Source: Candidatus Zixiibacteriota bacterium
GTDB taxonomy: Bacteria; Zixibacteria; MSB-5A5; GN15; FEB-12
Direction of reading: 5' to 3'
DNA length: 64,000 nucleotides
NCBI GenBank assembly: GCA_040753875.1
Contig: JBFMDV010000034.1
Span: 1-64,000 of the forward strand
A program made the position numbers and the translations under genes. Below, piece after piece: positions 26,782-36,347 of this stretch. Each line of letters begins with the position of its first letter. Position 1 is the stretch's first letter. Below the pieces are notes generated by a model that was given only the letters and a program-made list of their open reading frames with translations, made no database searches and was not told where the DNA came from.

Positions 26782-27639
26782 CTATCGGCGCGGCAACCGC
26801 TGACATTTTGGACAGAAGTGTGCCGATCGCGAGCCGATCTTCTCCCTCTCAATGAGATGCCCGCAGCGGCCGCATTTCTCCCCTTCCCGGCTGTATACGC
26901 GAAGATATTTCTGGAATGACCCCGGTTGCCCGTCCACTCCGCGGTAGCTGTCGACCGAGGTCCCCATCAGGCGGATCGCCCGCTGCAATAGGCTGCGAAT
27001 ATGACCGTGGAGGTCCTTCAGTTTCTCTCTGGAGACTGACGTCGTGATTCGGCGCGGGTGGATGCGTGCGTGATACAGTGATTCATCGGCATAGATATTC
27101 CCCAGCCCGGCTAGAAAGCTCTGGTCCAGAAGCGCCGGCTTGAACATGCGGGGCCGTCGATAACACAATTCGACAAACTGAGCGGCCGATATCTGGAGCG
27201 GTTCCGGACCAAGATCACGCAGTCCCTTCTGTTGCCAGAGCTCTGAATCACTATACAGACGCAGCCTGCCGAAGCGGCGGTAGTCGGAGAAGCGAAGCTG
27301 CATATCATCGGCAACTCTACTGTCCTGTTCAAAGTCGAAGATGACAAGATCGTGCTTTTGCCGGGGGGTCGAGCGAGGCACATAGAAGAAATGGCCGGTC
27401 ATCTTAAGGTGAACCCAGAGTGTGACATTACCTGAAAGTGATATCAGAATATTCTTGCCGCGACGCGTTATATCCCTGATGGCGCGACCACGGAGCGACT
27501 CCGCGAAACCAGACCCAACAGCAGGGCTGACCACGATCGAGGACTTTGGGGCGTGCAGCTCGACCCGCGCTACCATACGCCCCGACAGGGTGTCGCGTAG
27601 ACCGCGGACAACCGTTTCAACTTCCGGTAGTTCAGGCAC
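26782..27639 (-). CDS. mutM: Formamidopyrimidine-DNA glycosylase
   Basis: Removes oxidised purines such as 8-oxoguanine and cuts the strand. The 285-aa protein starts with PELPEVETVVRGL after the initiator, with catalytic Pro 2 and Glu 3, and has the lysine loop WVHLKMTGHF, the H2TH segment LAGLGNIYADESLYHA and a C-terminal zinc finger (CGRCG then FCPKC). The start codon is GTG, fixed by the need for Pro 2. It is convergent with the orphan ATPase gene, 18 nt apart. Confidence 0.96.
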   Translation of the reverse strand: MPELPEVETVVRGLRDTLSGRMVARVELHAPKSSIVVSPAVGSGFAESLRGRAIRDITRRGKNILISLSGNVTLWVHLKMTGHFFYVPRSTPRQKHDLVIFDFEQDSRVADDMQLRFSDYRRFGRLRLYSDSELWQQKGLRDLGPEPLQISAAQFVELCYRRPRMFKPALLDQSFLAGLGNIYADESLYHARIHPRRITTSVSREKLKDLHGHIRSLLQRAIRLMGTSVDSYRGVDGQPGSFQKYLRVYSREGEKCGRCGHLIEREKIGSRSAHFCPKCQRLPRR

Positions 27640-27869
27640 ATACAGAAGGTAAAGGAAACCTCCAGTTTCCGCAACGGTAACACCTTAAGGACGTGTTTCT
27701 CCGGTGCAAATAGTCCACTAGCGATGCGGACATGACATCACATCTCGCGACAGATTGAAATGTGATATTGTGGGCCGCTATTAGCGCAACTACCTCTCTG
27801 GACCATCCGTATACAGTTGCCTACACGTGGCCGAAGCGGTTTTTGGCTATGGCAGTAGGGAGATCATAC

Positions 27870-29579
27870 ATGATGGGAGCGAACATGTTCAGCAACAGAG
27901 ATCGTCGTGGAAAAGCGGGGCGGTTTCTGGCTGTACTCTTGATGACAGCAACGGCGTGTGTCTTTGCGTTACCGTTATCCGGCCAGACCATTGAGCAAAA
28001 GCTTGACGAATATCTGAAAGCGGCGCAACGAATTCAGCATTTCCAGGGGGCTGTGCTGGTGGCCAAGGACGGCGACATCCTGCTGTCCAAGGGGTACGGT
28101 TATGCGGATGCTCAGTCGCTGACGAAGAATTTCGACTACACGGAATTCCTGATCGGCTCAGTGACCAAGCAGTTCACGGCTGTTGCGATCCTGCAACTGG
28201 CCGAGAAGGGAAAACTGAACCTCGATGCCCCGATCGGCAAGTATTTGCCGGATTACCCGGGTGAGACAGCTCAGAAAGTGACGATCCATCATTTGCTCAC
28301 CCACACCTCCGGTATACCGAATTACACGGAGCTTGCCGATGTTGTGGGACGGCGCCATGATCCGATCACGGTTTCGGATCTCTTACACACCTTTGACACC
28401 CTGCCGCTGCAATTCGAGCCGGGTTCGGCGTTTCGCTACAGCAACTCCGGTTACGAAGTTCTGGGTGCGATAATCGAGAAGGTGTCCGGCCAGAGCTATG
28501 AGGGCTACATTCGCCAACACATACTCAAACCGGCCGGTATGAGTAGTTCCGGGGTCGCCGGCGATCCGAAGAGGGAGATAGCGATGGCCAGCGGCTATGC
28601 GCCGGATGAGACAGGCGGACTGGTCTCCGCCCGGTATGTCCACGGCTCGTTCTCGTATGCTGCGGGGGCGCTGTTTTCGACGGTACAGGACATGTATCGA
28701 TGGGATCAGGCGCTTCGCGGCGAGAGAATGCTGCATAACGATTCCAGGGCCCTGATGTTCACGCCCTTCAAGGAGAAATATGGCTACGGCTGGGTGATTG
28801 ATACGCTGTACGGGCACCTGGTGGTGACGCACGACGGGGGGATCGACGGCTTTGTCAGCAGTTTCATTCGCTTCGTCGACGTGCCGTTCTGTGCTATCGT
28901 TCTCGCCAACAGCGAGCAGGCCAGGGTTAACCCGATCACGTCGGCACTGGCGGCTATCGCCTATGAGCAACCGTACGACATGCCGGTCGAGAAGACGTCG
29001 ATAGCGATCGAACCGAGTGCATTGGACCAGTATGTGGGAGCCTATGAGATCGGCCCCGAGCAGTACCGGCTGGTGCTCCGCGACGGCGACAAGCTGTTTG
29101 CCCGTCGTAGCGGGGGCGGGACAAGCCAGCTGCTCCCCGAAAGCAGGGATAAATTCTACTACGAGTCCGACAACTCGATAACAATGACATTTGTCCGTGA
29201 CGCCTCCGGCGGCATCGTGGGCCATGTCCTGCACCAACGAGGGGCGGATGTGATGGCGAAACGGGTGGACGGCGACAAGGCGGCGCAACTTCTGGCCTCG
29301 ACAACAGTAGCGCAGGTCGATCCTTCCGTGTACGACCAGTATGTCGGGGAATACGAACTTTCACCGGGATTCGTGTTGACCGTCAGGCGTGACGGCAGCC
29401 GTATCCTCACGCAGGCGACCGGACAACAGGAAGTGGAGATATTCCCCAGGAGTGAAACGCAGTTCTTTCTCAAGGTAGTGGACGCGCAGATCACTTTCGT
29501 GCGGGACCACGCCGGACTGGTCAGCAGCCTGGTGCTTCACCAGGGGGGCCGAGACATGCCGGCCAAGAAGATGAAGTAA
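27870..29579 (+). CDS. Exported beta-lactamase-family serine hydrolase
   Basis: A signal peptide (RFLAVLLMTATACVFAL) precedes a class C-like beta-lactamase/DD-peptidase fold with the SxxK nucleophile in GSVTKQFTA, the YxN motif in RYSNSGYEVLG and the third motif HDGGIDGF. The last 200 residues hold two copies of a small domain (DQYVGAYEIGPEQYRLVLRDG and DQYVGEYELSPGFVLTVRRDG), a common tail of such hydrolases. Real substrates are varied (peptidases, esterases), and antibiotic resistance should not be assumed. Starts at 27870, 27873 and 27885 are close; 27870 has GGGAG 7 nt upstream. It stands alone and is followed by a terminator. Confidence 0.87.
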   Translation: MMGANMFSNRDRRGKAGRFLAVLLMTATACVFALPLSGQTIEQKLDEYLKAAQRIQHFQGAVLVAKDGDILLSKGYGYADAQSLTKNFDYTEFLIGSVTKQFTAVAILQLAEKGKLNLDAPIGKYLPDYPGETAQKVTIHHLLTHTSGIPNYTELADVVGRRHDPITVSDLLHTFDTLPLQFEPGSAFRYSNSGYEVLGAIIEKVSGQSYEGYIRQHILKPAGMSSSGVAGDPKREIAMASGYAPDETGGLVSARYVHGSFSYAAGALFSTVQDMYRWDQALRGERMLHNDSRALMFTPFKEKYGYGWVIDTLYGHLVVTHDGGIDGFVSSFIRFVDVPFCAIVLANSEQARVNPITSALAAIAYEQPYDMPVEKTSIAIEPSALDQYVGAYEIGPEQYRLVLRDGDKLFARRSGGGTSQLLPESRDKFYYESDNSITMTFVRDASGGIVGHVLHQRGADVMAKRVDGDKAAQLLASTTVAQVDPSVYDQYVGEYELSPGFVLTVRRDGSRILTQATGQQEVEIFPRSETQFFLKVVDAQITFVRDHAGLVSSLVLHQGGRDMPAKKMK

Positions 29580-29598
29580 GCCAAGTCGAGATGCATGG

Positions 29599-29626
29599 GG
29601 CCGCTGACCCTCCAAGGTCGGCGGCC
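29599..29626. terminator. terminator between convergent genes
   Basis: GGCCGCTGACC (29599-29609) pairs with GGTCGGCGGCC (29616-29626) with one wobble, followed by TTTCTCATTCCTTT. It ends the hydrolase gene on the + strand and lies just past the stop of the opposing membrane protein gene. Confidence 0.75.
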
Positions 29627-29630
29627 TTTC

Positions 29631-31097
29631 TCATTCCTTTCGAACAAGCAAATATCGCTGGCGTGCGGTCAGGCCTAACAACGGGGAATACCGGCGGAAT
29701 GAATCCGGAATCTGTTCCGGCACCAGGTGTAGTTTGGCCAATCGCAGTGAATCCAGAATGATATACTGTACACCCGTCCTTGAAGCATACTCCTCGACCG
29801 AAGCAGGTGTGGGCAGTTCATGGGCTGCCCGCTCGCAGCCCCACCAGCTCTGCACCACATATTGATTGGACCCGTTGAAGACGAAATCGAACGGTGCCAT
29901 GACGATTGAGCCCGGTTCTATCTGCGCTGACAACCATTGGTTAGTGTCGCGCTGAACGCTCCAGTTACATAGGGCGGCCGACCCCAGCGCGAATATGCCA
30001 TAGGCAAAGAAGAGAACCAGCCAACCGACCAGAATTTTCCGGACCATGCGCCCAATCCGTTCATTCTCAGACGGCTCAGCCCACGCCCGCGCGATGGCGA
30101 GCACAAAAAACGGCGTCAACGGCAGCATGTAGCGGGTGATTTTCGGAAGCGGCGCCATCCCCCCTGCGACTATCAGCGTGAGCAGGAATACCCAGAAAAA
30201 TCGCTGCTGCCGCCACTGCGATTTGGTGGTGAGCGCCAATGCCAGGACGAATGCGACCGATAGGCCGATAACCTCTGGTTTGCGAAACAGGCGGGTATGC
30301 TCGCTCAGGAGATTGGTGATCGGCTGCCACCAGGCGAGCGACAATCTGGCATCCGTAAACGCGTTCACGAACAACTGCTTTCCGAACAGATCCGGGTCAG
30401 TTATCAGACCGGACAGATACGGCGAGAAAGTCAGCGCGGCGCATATCACGAACAGCCCCGCTGCCTTGAATTGTCGTTCGATGCCGAGCGCGATTACCCC
30501 TGCCACCACAAACGCGAGACCGGCGGCATGTGACAGGCCGGCCAACCCTGTCAGTGCACCTGCCGCTGCGACGGCGCTGAGGCGGCGTGACACGGTGGCG
30601 CGTTCCAGCACGAGATAACCGGCAAACCCGCACACAAGCAGCAGCATCTCCGGGCGGAACATCCGCATGTAATCCCAAAACAGCGGCGTGAACGCCAGAA
30701 TGCTTGCAGCCAGAAAGCGCACGCGGCGCGTACTGTCGGCAATCGGACGGAACAACAGCAACAATAGAACGCCAAGGCCGGCCAGAGCCGGGATAAGGCG
30801 GAGTTGCAGGATTCCCCATCCGGCGATTCGTGAGATTGCCGCTCCGCACCAGATGAGTAGTTTATGGTACACGACAATGTGGCCATCAAGTGGCGGGACA
30901 TCACGGAAAAGAGCGGAAGCCACCTCCCCCGTGTTGACCAGCGCCAGTACCTGCTGCCCCAGCCAGGCCTCATCGGTCTGGATGTCGCCGTGAATGAGGG
31001 CGAGAGGGAATAAGAAAACGAAGAGAGCGACCAGCCCAATGCAACTGCGGCGCTCCCACCGTGCCGTATGTGCGGTTTGCCCCGGTCGATCCGACAT
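29631..31097 (-). CDS. GT-C-type (PMT/ArnT-like) multispanning glycosyltransferase candidate
   Basis: A 488-aa membrane protein with about ten hydrophobic helices. After the first helix comes the acidic periplasmic loop GDIQTDEAWLGQQVLALV with DVPPLDGHIVVYHKLL, the pattern of GT-C glycosyltransferases that use lipid-linked sugars (DE as metal-binding acidic pair). The C-terminal soluble tail contains GSNQYVVQSWWGCERA and ends in RQRYLLVRKE. Donor and acceptor are unknown. It is not in an operon: the hydrolase gene faces it and pepF runs away from it. Confidence 0.7.
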   Translation of the reverse strand: MSDRPGQTAHTARWERRSCIGLVALFVFLFPLALIHGDIQTDEAWLGQQVLALVNTGEVASALFRDVPPLDGHIVVYHKLLIWCGAAISRIAGWGILQLRLIPALAGLGVLLLLLFRPIADSTRRVRFLAASILAFTPLFWDYMRMFRPEMLLLVCGFAGYLVLERATVSRRLSAVAAAGALTGLAGLSHAAGLAFVVAGVIALGIERQFKAAGLFVICAALTFSPYLSGLITDPDLFGKQLFVNAFTDARLSLAWWQPITNLLSEHTRLFRKPEVIGLSVAFVLALALTTKSQWRQQRFFWVFLLTLIVAGGMAPLPKITRYMLPLTPFFVLAIARAWAEPSENERIGRMVRKILVGWLVLFFAYGIFALGSAALCNWSVQRDTNQWLSAQIEPGSIVMAPFDFVFNGSNQYVVQSWWGCERAAHELPTPASVEEYASRTGVQYIILDSLRLAKLHLVPEQIPDSFRRYSPLLGLTARQRYLLVRKE

Positions 31098-31255
31098 GAA
31101 GTGATAGATTCCTCGTTGATCGTTTTAGCGGAAAGCTATGTCCGACGCCGGTAAAGTCAAGCCGCGGCTGACGCCAACGCCACTTGCCGACGGTCGCACT
31201 TTTCCGGATATTGGTCACGGTACGTATTGCAACCCCCTGCCGAAAAGGACCACGT

Positions 31256-33067
31256 ATGCCCGTACACGCGAAACCAGCTGCGCAACCAAAGCGCGATGAG
31301 ATAGACCAACAGTACACCTGGAATCTGGCGGATATTTATGCCAGCGAGAGTTCCTGGGAGGCGGATTTCAAACGCGCCAGGCAGATGGTCGACAACGCCA
31401 AGTTGTTTGCCGGTCGCCTTCGGGAGTCGCCGTCCGTTCTATACGATTGTCTTGAAATCCGCAGCGAGCTTGGTATGTTGCTCTTCAACCTGTATCAGTA
31501 TGCGTTTCTCAACAAGGATCTCGACAACCGGGTCTCCAAGTACCAGGCCATGACCGAGCGAGCCGCCATGCTCTCGGCGGAGGCGTCCACCGCCCTCGCT
31601 TTCGTTGAACCGGAACTGCTTCAGATACCGGAGGCGGAACTGCTGCGGATGGCGGCGCAGTTTTCCAAAACCGATGTCTACGATTTCTATATCGCCGAAC
31701 TGATCCGGTCCAAGGCGCATGTTCGCTCGCACGAGGTGGAGGAGCTCCTGGCGATGGCCAGCACGGTCTCACGTGGGCCGGATACGATCTTCAGCATGCT
31801 CGATGATGCCGACCTCACCTACCCGGTGATTACCGACGAGCACGGCAACGAGGTTCAACTCACCAAGCAGCGGTTTGCAAAACTACTTGAATCATCAGAT
31901 CAGCGAGTCCGGCGTGATACCAGCGACGGCTTCTATTCTTCGTACAAGGCGCACCTGAACACCATTGCCGCCACGCTGGCGGCCAGCGTAAACAAAGATG
32001 TATTCGTAACACGCGCGCGCCGATACGACAGCTGCCTTCACCGGGCGCTCGACGGTGACAATATCCCGGCGTCGGTGTATCATTCGCTCCTCGACAGCAC
32101 CGAGGCGAATCTGGCCGCCCTGCACGACTACGTGACGCTCCGAAAGCGGATACTGAGGCTCGACACGATCCGGCCGTACGACATGTTCTGTCCGCTGTTT
32201 CCGGAATATGACTACGAGGTGCCCTACGACGATGCGGTTCGCCAGGTGCTCGAGGCGGTGAAACCGCTCGGGACGGAGTATCAGCAGGCGATGTCGCATG
32301 CCTTTACGACTCGCTGGGTGGACGTGTTCGAGACCGAGGGAAAAGGGAGCGGCGCCTACAACTACGGCAACTACAGCGTGCATCCATTCGTGCTGATGAA
32401 CTACAACGATACGGTCGACAACATGTTTACGCTGGCGCACGAAATGGGGCACGCCATGCACAGCCATTTGTCCAACCGAACACAGCCGTACGCCAAATCA
32501 CAATACTCCATCTTTGTGGCCGAGGTCGCCTCGACCCTCAACGAGGGACTTCTGTTGCATTATCTGCTGGAGAAGACGACCGACAAGCGGGCCAGGCTCT
32601 ATTTGTTGAACCGGCATCTCGACAACACGCTCGGCACGTTCTTTCACCAGGTGATGTACGCGCGTTTCGAGCTCGTGATTCACGAACAAGTTGAAAGCGG
32701 CAACGCCCTCTCCCCCGAATATCTGAATCAGGTATGGGGTAAGCTGACGGAGCAGTACTACGGTCCGATCATGGAACTGGACGAGCATTCGAAACTCAAA
32801 TGGTCCCGTGTCCCGCATTTCTACAACATGTATTACGTGTATCAATACGCGACATCGTATGCCGCCTCGCAGGCGATCATGGCGATGTTCCTCACGGGGG
32901 AAGCGGGAATTATCAAACGCTACCTCGAACTATTGTCCTCCGGCGGCAAAGATCATCCCATCGAGCTGCTCAAGAAATGCGGTGTCGACATGAGTTCACC
33001 CAAGCCAGTGCTGGCCACGATCGATCTGTTCCGGGATCAGGTGAAACAGATGGATAGTCTGGTGTAA
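31256..33067 (+). CDS. pepF: Oligoendopeptidase F, M3 family
   Basis: A cytoplasmic zinc peptidase that cleaves short peptides. The 603-aa protein starts with the typical YTWNLADIYASESSWEADF, has the Gly/Tyr-rich segment GSGAYNYGNY before the active site, HEMGH at residues 395-399 in FTLAHEMGHAMHS, and the third ligand in SIFVAEVASTLNEGLL. ATG 31256 follows GAAAAGGAC and gives the normal length; an upstream extension in frame lacks similarity. The flavoprotein gene follows 19 nt after the stop, so a short operon is likely. Confidence 0.94.
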   Translation: MPVHAKPAAQPKRDEIDQQYTWNLADIYASESSWEADFKRARQMVDNAKLFAGRLRESPSVLYDCLEIRSELGMLLFNLYQYAFLNKDLDNRVSKYQAMTERAAMLSAEASTALAFVEPELLQIPEAELLRMAAQFSKTDVYDFYIAELIRSKAHVRSHEVEELLAMASTVSRGPDTIFSMLDDADLTYPVITDEHGNEVQLTKQRFAKLLESSDQRVRRDTSDGFYSSYKAHLNTIAATLAASVNKDVFVTRARRYDSCLHRALDGDNIPASVYHSLLDSTEANLAALHDYVTLRKRILRLDTIRPYDMFCPLFPEYDYEVPYDDAVRQVLEAVKPLGTEYQQAMSHAFTTRWVDVFETEGKGSGAYNYGNYSVHPFVLMNYNDTVDNMFTLAHEMGHAMHSHLSNRTQPYAKSQYSIFVAEVASTLNEGLLLHYLLEKTTDKRARLYLLNRHLDNTLGTFFHQVMYARFELVIHEQVESGNALSPEYLNQVWGKLTEQYYGPIMELDEHSKLKWSRVPHFYNMYYVYQYATSYAASQAIMAMFLTGEAGIIKRYLELLSSGGKDHPIELLKKCGVDMSSPKPVLATIDLFRDQVKQMDSLV

Positions 33068-33086
33068 CGAGCAGCGAGACTCCTGC

Positions 33087-33551
33087 ATGCGGCGCAAAGA
33101 CAAAGAAATCACCGACCGCGGTCTGATCGAGACCATTCTGAGAGAGGCGCTTGTATGCCATCTCGCCTTTGTTGACAGCGATCGGCCGTATGTTGTGGCG
33201 ATGAATTTCGGCTATCAGGACAACCGCCTTTATATGCATTCCGCTCCAGAGGGGCGTAAGATTGAGTGTATCAGGCGAAATCCGCTCGTCTGCTTCCAGA
33301 TGGAGGCGCGCGCGGAACTGGTGACATCGGTCAAAGCGTGCAGCTTCAGTATGCGGTATCTGAGTGTCGTAGGGTATGGCAACGCATCCCTGGTCGAGAG
33401 TCCGGTCGAGAAGCGCCAGGCGCTCGACGTGATCATGCGGAAATACACCGGTCGTGACGGTTTCGTCTATGCCGATGCCTCGGTGGAGGAGATCGCGGTG
33501 ATCAGGATCGACGTCACTGAAATGACCGGCAAGAAATCGAAACTCGAATAA
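33087..33551 (+). CDS. NimA-like pyridoxamine 5'-phosphate oxidase-fold flavoprotein
   Basis: A 154-aa split-barrel protein: CHLAFVDSDRPYVVAMNFGYQDNRLYMHSA (in part), GRKIECIRRNPLVCFQ and RYLSVVGYGNASLVE are the family's FMN-binding strands. Relatives include NimA nitroimidazole reductases and other small FMN or F420 binders. The exact substrate cannot be told. It probably shares a transcript with pepF and with the small unknown gene 30 nt downstream. Confidence 0.82.
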   Translation: MRRKDKEITDRGLIETILREALVCHLAFVDSDRPYVVAMNFGYQDNRLYMHSAPEGRKIECIRRNPLVCFQMEARAELVTSVKACSFSMRYLSVVGYGNASLVESPVEKRQALDVIMRKYTGRDGFVYADASVEEIAVIRIDVTEMTGKKSKLE

Positions 33552-33581
33552 ACATGTTACTGTGCAGTGGAGGTTAGGTAC

Positions 33582-33872
33582 ATGGCAGGGTATTATGGTG
33601 GTGCGGAAGGGGGCGCGGCGGCGGCCGCGATAGCCAACGCGATCAAAGCAGCAGGCGGCATTGTGCGACTCGAACCCGGTGAGTTCGCCAAGATCCTTGT
33701 GCGCACGGATGCGCCCCTCGTGGTCACGGGATTCGGTGGTGTATTCACCAGGAAGAATCAATATCTGGCCAACTACAAGGGGATATTTTTCTTCACAGAA
33801 TCCAGGCAGCCGTTGCAGTTACCCTACAAGGCGGAACAGGTGGAGGCCAAAAATATCTGGATGCCGCGTTAG
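33582..33872 (+). CDS. Small conserved-looking protein of unknown function
   Basis: A 96-aa protein with a Gly/Ala-rich start (GYYGGAEGGAAAAAIANAIKAAGG), then a compact beta-rich sequence (IVRLEPGEFAKILVRTD, LVVTGFGGVFTRKNQYLANYKGIFFF) with many aromatic residues. No family is recognised. GGAGG at 33569-33573 lies 8 nt before ATG 33582, so the start is well supported; a GTG at 33567 is in frame but contains the ribosome site. Its stop overlaps the stop of the opposing Nudix gene by 4 nt. Confidence 0.65.
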   Translation: MAGYYGGAEGGAAAAAIANAIKAAGGIVRLEPGEFAKILVRTDAPLVVTGFGGVFTRKNQYLANYKGIFFFTESRQPLQLPYKAEQVEAKNIWMPR

Positions 33873-34453
33873 GTGGCAGATTCTGCTTCAAGCAGTTCGG
33901 CTACCGCCTCATGAAGTTCGGCGCGGTACCAGAGTCCCCCCATGCCCATCGTGCGCATCACCTTGCCGAACGACGCAAACTCTGACCAGTCGACCAGACG
34001 GACCTCGCGAATCTCGCGGTGATCCGTATAGTTGAAATCCCCACGCAGGTAGGTAGTCAGGAAGACGAACGAACGCCAGCGTACTTCAGATGACGTCACG
34101 GAGCTGTCTCCGACGAAGAAACGCACACTGGTCTTGAGGAGGAACCGGTCGATCGATACTTCGCAGCCGGTTTCTTCGCTCACCTCACGCGCGATGCCGG
34201 TCTCGAAATCCTCGCCGGGATGAAGACCTCCTGATGGGGAACGGTACAGCCCCGGCGGGTAGGCATGCTTGGCGATCACCACCCATTTGGTTCCTTTGCG
34301 GATGTACAGGGTAACATCGTGATCCCGCTGCCCACGCTGCGACGATCGGATCCGGTCCAGTTCTTGTTGTGTGCAAGGAATATCGAAGCGCCGCCCGGCT
34401 GGGACACCGTACCGCGTCTCCATGCCGCGAATCATGGCCTCGGTGACGAACAT
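33869..34453 (-). CDS. Nudix hydrolase
   Basis: A 194-aa protein with a complete Nudix box, GGLHPGEDFETGIAREVSEE followed by TGC, matching Gx5Ex7REUxEExGU. Family members hydrolyse nucleoside diphosphates linked to another group; the N-terminus (PCTQQELDRIRSSQRGQRDH) and the polar C-terminus do not reveal the substrate. It begins 1 nt after the stop of the M24 peptidase gene, so the two are co-transcribed and probably coupled. Confidence 0.9.
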   Translation of the reverse strand: MFVTEAMIRGMETRYGVPAGRRFDIPCTQQELDRIRSSQRGQRDHDVTLYIRKGTKWVVIAKHAYPPGLYRSPSGGLHPGEDFETGIAREVSEETGCEVSIDRFLLKTSVRFFVGDSSVTSSEVRWRSFVFLTTYLRGDFNYTDHREIREVRLVDWSEFASFGKVMRTMGMGGLWYRAELHEAVAELLEAESAT

Positions 34454-34454
34454 G

Positions 34455-35627
34455 CTATAAGAGCGGAGTGATCTGCATTTGCAACGGGAGCGTGGTCACT
34501 TCGACCCCATCGTGACCGATCAGCACGTTTATCTCAGTGCGGAAGCCGCAGTCTTTCTGGTAAATACCCGGTTCGATCGAGAACAAGTGCCCTTTTTGGA
34601 GTCTTCGACGGTCCTCGGTCTCCAGGTTATCGATGTTCGGCCCGGTGCCGTGCTCGGACGACGTAATGGAGTGCCCGGTGCGATGGGTAAAGAACTCGCC
34701 GAATCCGGCGGAGCGCACCACGGCACGGCAGGCATCGTCGACTTCGTAGCCATGGACCGGCCGTTTCTCGATGTTTTCGCGCAGGAACGATACCGCCTTG
34801 TCCCGCGCACTCACCAGCACGCCGAACATCTGCGTATATCTGGCCGGGATCTGCTCGGTCGTCCCGGCGAACGCCATCCATGTGATATCGCCGAACACAC
34901 CGTGTGGGACCTTCATTTTTGCCCAGAGATCCAAAAGAACGAGTTGGCCCTTCTTGATGACCGCTGAGCGGTGTTCGTCGGGCTCATAATGGGGGTCGCC
35001 GGCGTTGGCATCGACCGAGCAATTGGGGCCGCTTTCGGTGGTCATGTCGTACGCCTCAAACTGCTCTTTGATGAAGCGACAGACATCGAACTCAGTGATA
35101 GAGCGGCCATCCTTAAGAGCGGCGGTGACATAGGCAAACGCTTTGTCCTTTATCTCGATGCAGTTGCGCGCAGCGATGCGGTGCGCGGCCATCTGCTCGA
35201 CGGAAAGACATGCTTGAAACGACGCCACCAAATCAGCCGATGAGACCACTTCGATTCCAAAGTCGCGCACCAGTTCAATGGTGCCGGCATCGACCAATCC
35301 GATGTACGGCAACCGGCCCATTGGCGAGTACTCCATGGCTACCCGTTTGCTGTGACTGAGCAACTCTTTGAGCTCTTGTTCGAGCAGGCTGTAGCTGGAA
35401 AAGGTGATCAGGCGCCCCTGGACTGCGGTAAACTTGGCTTTTTCGATAGCGTGCACCAGGGCCGTTGGTTCGCCGGCTGCCGGAATGAAATAGAACGAGC
35501 GGCGGGTCACGATACCACTCAGCCCCAGTATGGCAACGGCAATGGTGTTGCGGGCGTGAAAATCCGCCATCAGCCAGCCATCAAGCTCATGTTCCGCCAA
35601 ATAGGCTTGGATTTTTTGTATGTCCAT
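34455..35627 (-). CDS. M24-family Xaa-Pro peptidase
   Basis: A 390-aa protein with a creatinase-like N-terminal domain (MDIQKIQAYLAEHELDGWLM) and a pita-bread catalytic domain. All five metal ligands can be placed: Asp in LVLLDLWAK, Asp in GVFGDITWM, His in THRTGHSI, Glu in LFSIEPGIY and Glu in FRTEINVLI. It is likely a proline dipeptidase or aminopeptidase P-like enzyme acting in the cytoplasm. A TTG at 35669 would extend the N-terminus; ATG 35627 matches the family start. The gene is divergent from the P-loop ATPase gene. Confidence 0.9.
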   Translation of the reverse strand: MDIQKIQAYLAEHELDGWLMADFHARNTIAVAILGLSGIVTRRSFYFIPAAGEPTALVHAIEKAKFTAVQGRLITFSSYSLLEQELKELLSHSKRVAMEYSPMGRLPYIGLVDAGTIELVRDFGIEVVSSADLVASFQACLSVEQMAAHRIAARNCIEIKDKAFAYVTAALKDGRSITEFDVCRFIKEQFEAYDMTTESGPNCSVDANAGDPHYEPDEHRSAVIKKGQLVLLDLWAKMKVPHGVFGDITWMAFAGTTEQIPARYTQMFGVLVSARDKAVSFLRENIEKRPVHGYEVDDACRAVVRSAGFGEFFTHRTGHSITSSEHGTGPNIDNLETEDRRRLQKGHLFSIEPGIYQKDCGFRTEINVLIGHDGVEVTTLPLQMQITPLL

Positions 35628-35692
35628 AACGTCTCTTGTGATAATACGAATTTCCGTTGGAGCTATCAACTGCTATTGCGACGGATGATGGC

Positions 35693-35721
35693 TTGACAGC
35701 CACGGAATGTCAAGGTAGATT
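35693..35721 (+). promoter_or_regulatory. sigma70-type promoter of the P-loop ATPase gene
   Basis: TTGACA (35693-35698), 17-nt spacer, TAGATT (35716-35721). Predicted leader only about 15 nt, without a clear Shine-Dalgarno. Confidence 0.6.
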
Positions 35722-35743
35722 GGCCGACAAACGGACAAACCAC

Positions 35744-36319
35744 ATGAATCACCGCATCGTCATAACCGGCGCTCCGGGGTCCGGTAAGACGGATTTTCTC
35801 CTGCGATTGTCGACCCATTCGACGTTTTCGCGTTTCACCTTTTTCGATGAGCTGGCCAGGCAACTGTTGATAGAGGATCCCTCGATTCGGCAGGACAAGA
35901 GGCGCTTTCACGGTGAAATCTATCGCCGCCAGACTTCGCGCGAACGGGCGGTCGATGGCCCGTTCATTACGGATCGTGGGACGGTAGATGCTTTCGCCTT
36001 TCACCCGGAAACACTCATCGATGTGGCGACCTCGCTGTCGCGTGAGTACAAGAGATACAGCGCCGCTATCCAGCTTGGTTCGGCGGCGCGACTGGGTGAC
36101 AATTTCTATCGGTGCGACGCCGTACGGAATGAAACCATTGAGGATGCGTTGATTATCGAAGAGGCGCTCCGCCGTGTCTGGCAGGGGCATCCCGGTTACC
36201 ATTTCGTTTCGGCGCAGCCGGATTACGAGGCCAAATACCAGGAGTTCCTCTCGCTGCTGAACCGTATCACCGATCGGTCCGGGGCGGACACCCGGCAGCC
36301 ACAACACGAAAAACACTGA
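35744..36319 (+). CDS. Small AAA_28-type P-loop ATPase/kinase-like protein
   Basis: A 191-aa protein starting MNHRIVITGAPGSGKTDFL, with a Walker A at the very N-terminus, then FTFFDELARQLL and PFITDRGTVDAFAF, where the Asp resembles the Walker B/lid region of small nucleotide kinases of the AAA_28 type. Function is unknown; relatives are annotated as ATPases or kinases near NAD metabolism without firm evidence. ATG 35744 is chosen because it leads into the P-loop; an extension upstream crosses the promoter. The degenerate M1-like gene follows after 28 nt. Confidence 0.7.
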   Translation: MNHRIVITGAPGSGKTDFLLRLSTHSTFSRFTFFDELARQLLIEDPSIRQDKRRFHGEIYRRQTSRERAVDGPFITDRGTVDAFAFHPETLIDVATSLSREYKRYSAAIQLGSAARLGDNFYRCDAVRNETIEDALIIEEALRRVWQGHPGYHFVSAQPDYEAKYQEFLSLLNRITDRSGADTRQPQHEKH

Positions 36320-36347
36320 ACCACCAATTCCGGGGATAGAGATACGT

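Noticed and set aside
27870-29579. Antibiotic resistance beta-lactamase
   Set aside because: The SxxK/YxN/HxG motifs define a broad hydrolase family; tandem C-terminal small domains and 570 aa length fit peptidase/esterase-like members, not resistance enzymes.
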